A stretch of 64,000 bases of DNA from positions 57,856,442 to 57,920,441 of the forward strand of contig NC_133897.1 in NCBI RefSeq assembly GCF_964199755.1, read 5' to 3'. The position numbers were made by a program, and so were the translations under genes. How positions within the stretch are numbered: position 1 is the first letter of the stretch; every line of letters starts with the position of its first letter. This document shows positions 55,001-64,000 of the stretch, piece after piece. Origin of the DNA: Larus michahellis. Taxonomy: Eukaryota; Chordata; Aves; Charadriiformes; Laridae. The notes under the pieces are model-generated. The model was given only the letters and a program-made list of their open reading frames with translations. It did no database searches and had not been told where the DNA came from.

Positions 55001-58000
55001 AGGTTTGATCAAGTAAACTGCTGCAAAGATACCACTTATCTAAACATTCGTTAGGACAGTGTCCCATGAGGGCCTTTACCCAGAGCTCTTCAGATAAGCT
55101 GGAAATCTGGTTTGTTACTAAATTATGCCTTCTTTTTTTCTCCTTTCACTTGAGAACAGGAGGAAAAACAGTGTAATTTTTGCAGGAAGCTTCCAAGGAC
55201 CCGACTCAATCACTTCTCATCTGCAGAAAAGTGTCTTAGCCTAAAAGAAAAGCCATTCTCTGCAGTGGGGTTATTTATAATAGTATGACTCAGCTGGGCA
55301 ACAATGGCAGAATCTGTCCCCAGTAATTTTTTAATGTATGAATCTAAAAATAAGTGTAGTCCTAGAAGTAAAAGATTTCTCCTCCACAGGTTAGATTCCT
55401 TTGGTCCAGGAATAAGGCGCCTTCTTTATCTGCTATATACAAGACATTGTCTAATAGGGAAAAAAACCCAAACCTAACCCAAACAATACAAGCAATTAAA
55501 TTATTTGAAAAAAACCCAAACATAAGATCCAGAGATCATTCACCAGCAAAACCAGCAGTACCAAAGTGCAAAGAGTTGGTTTAGATCACTTCTCAAAGGA
55601 AACATTTTTCCTCTGAGACACTTCATGCTGAAAAATGTGAAGGAAGAGAATTTGCAATCATTTTTTCACTTTTCTTTCTGATCAAAGAGATGTACTTTGC
55701 TTTCAGGCCACTAGAGTGTATCTTCCTCATCCTGCTGATTTGGCAGATGCTGGGATCCCTGAATCTTTTGCTTAGATTATATGTCTATCAGATTCAACAG
55801 GCAACCGATTGAGAATAGGTAGCCTTGATTAAAAGTAATTTAATTCTTTTCAGTTTGTTGATGTTGTGATGACCCTGATTGCAATGACTGTATCTTCCCA
55901 AAAGCATAGACATTGGCTTTGGTAATATGATTTTCAAGAGTGCTATCTGTATCAGGAACATAGCACTTGAAGGAGCAAAAAAAAAAAGGACTCTATATCC
56001 TTCTTTGACAGCATTTGGGTCTGAGAAACATGAAGAAGAATCTGAGACTTTAAGCAAGATTCCTTTCTTTACAAAGATAAAGCTGAAGTAAAAAAGTGAT
56101 GACCAGTGATAAATATGTTTCAATGAGTTTTCCCAGCCTGTGGAGGTAAAACATAAAAAGATGAGAGAATTCAAAGTTGTAGAGCATTGTCAGGCAAGCT
56201 ACGTTTTGGGCATACGATATCCGTGTCCCAACAGAATTCCTCTTACATGTCTGCAATAGGTGTTAATCATGACCACAAGCAGATCTCATGAACGGAGCAA
56301 ACAGCAGAAGAATCTGTAAGAAAAATGTGAGTTACAAGGCCCGCCCTTCAACAGTAAAATGCATAGTTACTTTGGTCAAGTGATAGACATCAACATTTCA
56401 CCACTGAGCATCTTCCCTTAAGTGGTTACCATGAGCCGTGATCCTTAGTGGCTAAGTTGCCAATAATTGGAGAAAATTGTCCCCGTCCGTCTCTCTGTGC
56501 CTCTCTCTTCTGTCTACAAAAGCAATTTCATGACGCTCCCATGGAGCTCTGTCAGGAATCCTTCTTCCTAAGCCATCTACGTTCTGAAGATCACCAGAAT
56601 GCAGAAGGTGTGCAGAAGTCTGTCTTACTGGTGGACTGGGTATTGCTTGCAAAAGCCTGTTTTCAAATGTTGGCCACTGGGCACTGGTGCCTACTTCAGC
56701 CTCTGAGAAAGGCTGGATGGGTCCCCTGTTGTAGAAATAACCATGCTTATGGCCCATTTCTCAGGCTCTTCACACTCATGCCACTAGTTGTGGTGTGCCC
56801 GTTACGGAAAAGCATCTCTTCCTGCTCTCTGGACTACACAACACAGCGTCATTGCCCTGTGCAGAAACACTAACTCCAGCTCTGCACTGACAGTAGTTGT
56901 GGAAAATAATCGTTGCCGCTGATTGCTGGGGAACAACAAGCAAGTACAAAGCAAAGTACAAAGATGGCACAAACCACATCTTGGTTTGGTTGTATGCAGG
57001 CAGCTGCAACCTGTGCGTGGTCTGTGTGTTTTCCTGACTGTCCAACACACTGTGGCCCCTAAATGATAAGGGACAGATTCTGCCATACCTGGTGGTCAGG
57101 GGAAGCATGGACTATCTGAACTTTTGAGGTCCTGAGGAGACAAGAGGGGGCAGAGACAGTTCCTAGCCAAGGGCAGTTGAACCTTGCAGCGCCTCTTTCC
57201 ACCCGTCCACCACCACCATCCACAGCAGGCTTGGATTACACATGGCATAAAGATTCTTGGATCTGTGCTGAGATCAGGACGGAGTGCAGCAGGAAGCAAT
57301 TCTCCCTTATCCACTCTTGCTGCCCGTACTGGAGAGAATATGGAGCTGAGATTTTTAAATTTAAGCTATTTGAAGTGTGCTATAGTTCTTCCATCAATGA
57401 AATAGAAGTATGGGGAATGTTTGACAGGCCAGGCACCAACTTTTAGTCTTGTTCCTGCTGCAGGAGCTGCCAGCTATCGTTTTCCATGGACTGCTTGGTG
57501 CTTTGCTTTCCTGGACTCCATTCACGAGGCAATTCTTGCTGCAGTGCCTGAATATTTAGACATTTGCGTTATAATTCGGCCATGGTGGACTTCCCTGTGC
57601 TGCTTACCCCACTGCCAAAATATGCATAGCTTTGGCATGTCTTGTGATTTCCCAGCCTAATCACTTATTTTCCCCATTTGAAATGTTAAGAAAACACTAA
57701 CTGTTGGATGCCTTTCTTAAAACAAGATCTTATGTTTTATAAATTTAGCCCAAATTTAGTAGTACCCCCCTCCTATTTTCTGCATATGGCCTTGGGGCTG
57801 ATTTTACCTTTGGTAAACTATTGCTCTAAGCAGGGTACATGGGGATAAGCACGGCTCCTTATTTCCAGCCAACCTACTGCTGCGCTCTGTGTTAGTCCCT
57901 CTGGTTTTTGCAATAAATGAATTCCTGCAGGGCAGAAGTTAAGCAGTATTCTCAGGCTTCCTCCATTTTAAGTTTGAAATCCTGGACTGGCACAATTCCT

Positions 58001-61000
58001 GCTCTCTTCCTTTGTCATTTTCCAGTAAAGCAAAACACTGAGCCAAAGCTCAAGAACTGGTGGACAACTTGGTGCAAATTACTTTCAGCATTCAGTCCCC
58101 AAGATAGTCAATAAACATGGAGGACTCTCTGTACGTTGTTGACTTCTTCGTTCCAGTTTGTATTTTCCTTTAAAGAAAAGGACATTGTGCTGTTGTGAAA
58201 TTCAGCTCCTACAAAAGAATGCTTTGTGTCTGCACAGCTCCAGCAGCAGCAATACGTAACACTAATAACAATGAAGAGCTCGTGCTGAGGACAATCCTCC
58301 ATTTGCTCACCCAGAGATATGTGTAACCGTTTTTTTCTATTTCTGATCAGCGGGAAAGACAGTGGCAGCGTATAGAAGTAGAGGTCTGATGCATCACTCA
58401 TTATGCTGAGACTAATATGGCTTTATATCTTATTTTAGCGACAGAGGAAGTCCTGAGGCTGTGGGGGATTATCAGTAAAGCAGCACTATGGCAATGTGTA
58501 TGGAGGGGGAAGGGGAATGAACAGCTGGAGAGTAGTCGGTGCTGGTACTCTATAGGGAAAGCAGAGATCTCATCCTAAGTGCTGCGATCTCGTTGTAAGT
58601 GTGTTGATCTCATAGGGTCGTGCAAAGAGAACACGGATTGTTAGTTGTGGACCACCACCAGTTGTGAATTTTATATCCCATAATGACCAGCATGGTTTTG
58701 ATTTGCTTGCCATGTAGTGTATCTGGCTGCAATACCTTTCTATTAATTTATGCACTGCTTTTCTCAAAGCCAGCAGAAAGCCACATTTTGTAATTAATTA
58801 GTTTTTTAATATTGTATCAGCATATGAGAAGTGCTTTAATTAGTGCTTTCCTTGAGGGGTAAGGCTTTTTCTACTACTTATTCACACATATTCCATATAT
58901 TCTTCTAAGTAGGAGAAAATTGTCTTAAAATATTAAGAACTGTTATTGGCTAAACAAGTTCTCTAACAGAGAAATTAATTACTCCATTGCCTTGTTCTGA
59001 AAATTCTTTTCAAGTGGATGACCTTGTCGCAAGTTAATAACCAGAATGTGTATCAATATGGGAAGCATATATGCAAATTTAGCAGCTGAAAGAAAGCTTC
59101 AATAAGGATAGTTAATTATATCATTAAAAAGTGTCATTTTACTTTCTCTCTGCCATTTCATGTATAATCCCAAATCCGTTCTCCCTCTTGCTTTCCATGT
59201 TCCTTTGTCTCAGTGAAGCTATCAGCTTTGTTTCACTATTCCCACATCTCTGACCTATCTGTTAGATGTTCCTTCTTCCCATATTTTCTCTAAGGATTTC
59301 TTTTTTTCATCTTTAGCTATTGTACGAAACCCTTATCTTTACCCCCACTGAAGTTCAAGATACCTTATGCTCTCTCCTACCTCCTTAAAACAAGCCTTTC
59401 CTTGTTCTTCTGATGTCTCACCTTGAAGTTTGTTTGGGACCTGACGTTTCCATTCAGCGTATAAAAAGACAGTCAGTTTACTGGGGAAGCCACAAGGACA
59501 CCCAAAAGCTTTGTTCAGGAAAGGTGATGGGAAGACGGACAAACACAAAGGCAGAGAGGGAGGGAAGCAGAGAGGGGAGAAGGGAAATCCTGTCTGTTCG
59601 GAGATGTGAGATAAGGCTCAGATGGAGAATCGCTTTAGGACTCGCTCTCCCAGATGTTGTGCGTGCCCAACCCTAGCTGCATTCCTAGAGCGTTCCATCT
59701 CACATGCTCAGTTGCAGGTTTTTCCTCTCTTCTGCTTAATAATTTAACTAGGAAGACTGAGCAACTACTGACTGAATTATTGAAGGTGTAATTAAACTGG
59801 CAAGAGTCGAAGGGAGCATGTGAGCATTTTCTTAGCAGAAAAAAACCAACAATCTGTTTCACTATGAAATGAAATGTCACAGCTAAATTCAGTTACTACC
59901 AAGAACCTGCTCCCACTCCTTCCGTTAAACAGCTGATGCACCAGCGCAGTAGTTGTGATTATGGGTAGTGAGTCTTCAGCAAAACCACCCAGCTGTTTGG
60001 AAGGTGACTGACTGCTGACGCTAGAGGGAAAAAAAAAGCCCTCATCTTCCACTTCTTTATCGTCTGTAGTAAGCTCCTGTTTAAAGGCAAGGTCATGCCC
60101 CTACATACAGCTCTGGGTAAATACTGAGCCATTGTATGCAAAAATTTAGCAGCCTCTGTATTGCAAAGAGTAATATAGACAGTGAAACTGCTTCCTGGTT
60201 GCCTGGAGTTCCTCTAAGGTAGGGATAAGGAGCTCATAATTTTGTCCTATGTATAGCAGAGTTCTTCAGGATTGTGACTTTAGTTGTGACAAAGATATAA
60301 TTCACCTCGGTAAGATTAGGCCTGATAATGAAGCAAAGGTTATTTTAGGTGGGCTTCCTTTTTGAAAGACTTTGGCTAATCTTGACTGTTTTGCTGTAGC
60401 CTAAGAAGGTATAATCCAGCTGTGGAAATCAGGTTTGACAGGAATTTTATTAGTCTAGTAAATGCTTGCTTTAATTCTGGGATTTAATCATTCCACAGCT
60501 GAGAGCTATGTTGTGACGAAGTTGTGATGGCTGTCTCTATCATTCAAGTTATTCCAGCTCCTATGGGACAAAACCTTAAACTAAAAAATGTATCTTTTCA
60601 TACTTTTCCTCCTTAAATTTGAGTTTATGACTATAGTTAACAGGAGATAGCATTTCCCAGGGAATTAATTTTTTTTTTCCCCCTTACATCATATTTTGTT
60701 GCTTATCTGGTTTTGGTTGGATCTTTTTGGTTTTGCCATCTTTTTTCCTCTGAAGAGGAAGAAAAGTTGTATGAATAAGGTACTCTTGGTATAACCTCCC
60801 CTTCACAAAACATTGGGGCATAGAAGCAGAACGAGGACCATCCATTCTGCCTCCACTTGCTCCAGTACAGAAGTAGCTTTCACTCTGGCAGTATGATTGA
60901 AGCAGAGTCCAAGTAGCATTTGATCCAGTATCATAGTGTGGCTGGTCCAAGTCACAGTCCTAGTTTTATTCAACAGCCAAAGAAACTCCTATGTTGGGCA

Positions 61001-64000
61001 GAATCCATGGGGACACCTGTAATCATGGGAGGAAGGCAGAATTTAAAAGATGAGAAGTTAGGAGAACTGAATGAAACAAAATACATTGGAATTTAAAACA
61101 AACAAACACAAAACTCTAAGCACATTAAAATAAATAGCAATGCACTTTCATAGGCATAGGCTGCTTTGAAAATTTCACTTACATTCTTCAGTTGCCTATT
61201 TCAAGTTTTCGTTTTTTCTGACTTAACTTTTTTGAACAGTTCACTACAACTGAGCATCCGACAGCTTGTTTACGTCCAGTTCAGATCCTCTTGGGAAAGT
61301 GGTGAAGTTAATTTATTGAGCAATTATCCCATGGCCTAAGATATGCCAGTAATACAGTCTGATAATGAAAAAACACGTGTTGCCAGAGACAGTTAAAAGG
61401 CAGGTTAAATATGGCTTATTTTGTGATTGTGTGAGTTGGTAAGGAATGGGACAGGTGACATAAAGAGAAGCTAAGCATCCCCCCTGCCCCACCCAAGGTA
61501 TATAAAAACAAACATCATATTGTCTATGCTAGCAAGGGTTCTGGGAACATCCTTAAACAGAGAATGAAGTGGAGAAGTTAAATTCATGTGAGATGCCTTA
61601 CGTCATTTCTTACCAATTGGCAGAGCTAAATGCCTCTGCAGAGAAAAACTGACCCACAAAAGTCTTGAAAGCAAATATTCTCAGTACTTCAGGCAATTAT
61701 ACAGGTTTCCCAAATAAATGATATTATTTCCTTAACTCTCTGTCTTTTAAAAGTGTCCTTCTCTGCTTCTTTTGTGATGAGCTTATGGTCTTTACCTCTC
61801 CAGCTTGAGACAAAACAGAGGCAAGCTGCATTTATACATGGCACTGTAGTTTGTTATATTTCAGCTAGTTACTGTGCTACTGATCTTCCCCTCAAAACTA
61901 CACTAGACTAAAATTCTTCAGTAAAATCATCTACGAGTCTGTACTGAGCCGGCTCCCAAACATATTGCAGGTCCCAAAGGCTGCCAGACTTGTGAGGAAA
62001 GCAAGCACTGGGAATAAGAAAACTCGTGTTGAATCATGAAGAATGGGTAAGCCAACCAAGGATGCTGAATGAAATGGAGAATGAACACAGAGGAGCTGAA
62101 GGCAGATACCGATAGAGACCCAAGACACTTCCCACTGAGCCGAACTCACATTCAGCAGCCTTGCTGGTGTGTGATTGTGAAGTCTGGGGTGGTTCCCTTC
62201 TACTGTTATCGAGGCTGGGATGCAGGCACCTGGGATGCAGGCACCTCCTGGCAGATTTTGCAGGAGACCTGCAGCATTTTAAGGGAGACATTTACGAGAA
62301 GCAGCGGCTCCCAGTGAGAGACAAACTCGGCAGAAGGGAGAGGTGCTGTTCTCCACAGAGGCACATCACACCAGCAGCATGTCTCCCACAGAGCTTTTGT
62401 CAGCATGCTAATTTGGGAAAGAAAGATATGGTCTGGCACACCAGCCTTGCAAGTTGATGAACCTTTGATGAAACTGTTGCCAGCTGTAATGAGAAAAGCT
62501 TCAGAACTTTTTCCTTTTATCCAGGTTGCAACAATCCCGCAGTCACAGCTCCAGATCACGTTGTGCCTCTACTGATCCCCTGTGCCATGCCTCTAAGAGG
62601 AGGACTCTGTCTATCGCAAGGCCTGTCAGCAGGCCTCCAGCTGCTTTCTCTTCTTGCAGACACTTATGCAGACACTTCCTAAGTTTTCAGCTTTAGTAGT
62701 CCTTAGTCTCTTAGCCCAATTGTCCTTTGAGTAGAAAAAGCTAATAATAGCTGTATGTGATTTTGTAGGTTATACTGCTTGATGCCAGCTTTTGTCTCCA
62801 TCTCTCCCAGTATCTCCTCCGTGCTGCTTTTGCATTCTGCAGACCATGGAGTGGGTAAGATGTGGTGGGGGTGACCACCTCAGATGCAAGAGGAGAAGTC
62901 CCTTGACTGGCCCCACAGGCTTGAGAGAGGTCCGTTCTAGTGACCCGTCAGAAAACAAACAAGAAAGCATGTTTAGATAAGCGGGTACTTTTAACCTGAG
63001 GCTACAAACTAATGTCTGAGAGTTTGGGGATACTGTCCCTCCCCCCAGGGAAAAAACCAAACCAGAAACAGATCCCACAGCCAATGTGACTTTCACATCT
63101 ACTAGCAACCAGTTGCTCAGGACAAAGATAATAACATCCACTTTAAAGAAAGAAAGCAGACTCTTTTAATTTGATTTCAGATACCCAGGGTGGTCTTTCT
63201 GCTGTGTCCATTTTGTGGGTGCTTGCAAAAATATTCATTTAACCCCGAACTTTATTTTCCTAGAGGAAATAATCCAAAAGAAAACATTTGCCTCTTCTCC
63301 CTCTCCCTCTCCTCTTACCCTGCTCAGTGAAGATGTATGATGAGTGAGAGTGTAGAATATATGCCTTCATCTCTGCTCCCCCCATTCTTGAGGTAATATT
63401 TTCAAGTTTTAGGTCTCCACTGAGGTTTCATTCTATTTTTAAAAAATGGAAAAAAGAAAAAACAAAATGTAGCTTCCAGCTAGCCCTCTTTCAATACACC
63501 AAGGTAGATCTCTTATCTCTTATCCAAATTCAGTGAACTTTTCCCACAGGTGCCAGCATCATGAAAACTCAGAAATGCAAAATCAAAACAACTGAGCCAG
63601 TTACTTGTACAGCTTGCATGAAAAATTGACCTTCTTTGGAAGAAGGATGAAGGGGCTCGGGGGGGAGAAGCTGGGGGACAAAAAAAGAAAAAGACATCTT
63701 TGCTCTTAGAAAAATTTGTTGTCAGATTTTCAGATTTGCAAAGACGTGGAAATAATGTGGTTGTCTGAATCTCTAGTTTAATAATTTATTGTGTTGTGTT
63801 TTGTGTTGGGAAAGCAACAATTTTTTTAGGAGGAAAAATAGAATAATGTGCGCATATCTGCTAATTATGGGATTTATATGAGGTCTTCTATACTGCCGTT
63901 TCCTATGCGTCCCAGGAAGGTATACAGTGGTGGTGCAGGCTTGTCCCTCACAGGCTTGATAACAGTGCTCAACTTGGGATTGAGGCAGTGCCTTGAGGGG
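49030..64000. other. Long intergenic stretch, no gene recognised
   Basis: About 15 kb of AT-rich sequence towards the expected side of HECW1. I found no CpG island, joined exons, RNA gene or recognisable transposon end. The longest frames (49473-49907, 56448-56873, 62206-62559) overlap others and show no domain. GC-richer patches at 56.4-57.6 kb and 62.0-62.6 kb could be old repeats or non-coding transcripts. A/C-grading A-runs occur at 50634-50662 and 55459-55520. Confidence 0.4.

Noticed and set aside
56448-56873. 141-codon plus-strand frame
   Set aside because: Overlaps an open minus-strand frame (56452-56757), shows no domain, and has no promoter or splice signals I trust.

Overview
The window looks like avian nuclear DNA. 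It carries three CR1 (chicken-repeat 1) LINE fragments, a solo LTR with features of an avian ERVL-type element, and intron-containing genes with CpG-island promoters. From left to right the recognised genes are C7orf25 homologue (minus), PSMA2 (minus) and MRPL32 (plus). The same trio lies together on human 7p14.1 between GLI3 and HECW1; neither flanking gene is recognised here. The species cannot be fixed from the sequence alone.

Layout. 1-1.7 kb: mostly unique sequence with a minus-strand CR1 3' end. 1.74-2.26 kb: three tandem copies of a GC-rich unit of about 172 bp. 2.55-4.66 kb: a 2.1-kb array built almost wholly of GTC/GCC/TTC-type triplets. 4.9-6.53 kb: a 1.6-kb A-rich, almost G-free array of A4-6 C/T units. 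7.56-8.55 kb: a plus-strand CR1 piece with a reverse-transcriptase C-terminal remnant. 8.6-24.2 kb: no recognised gene, one old CR1 tail near 20.4-20.6 kb, one perfect 20-bp palindrome. 24.2-26.0 kb: a candidate compact three-exon gene for a secreted Pro/Ser/Thr/Glu-rich protein, supported by a TATA box, signal peptide, phase-1 splice sites and a poly(A) signal, but not matched to a known family. 31.2-34.9 kb: C7orf25, with its coding sequence in one exon and a CpG island upstream. 38.6-45.5 kb: PSMA2, eight exons, complete at 234 codons. 45.49-45.89 kb: a 397-bp divergent promoter. 45.89-49.0 kb: MRPL32, three exons, 186 codons. 49-64 kb: AT-rich intergenic sequence without a recognisable gene.

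How the genes relate. PSMA2 (20S proteasome alpha2 subunit) and MRPL32 (mitochondrial large-subunit protein bL32m) are head to head and share a CpG-island promoter holding two ZNF143-like sites, two CCAAT boxes, an ETS site and an NRF-1-like site, as expected for paired housekeeping genes. C7orf25 follows PSMA2 in tandem on the same strand but has its own CpG island. The PSMA2 and MRPL32 exon structures were assembled by hand from splice sites; reading frame, phase and final length all close correctly. The most unusual features are the two long adjacent low-complexity arrays on the left and the candidate secreted-protein gene at 24.3 kb.
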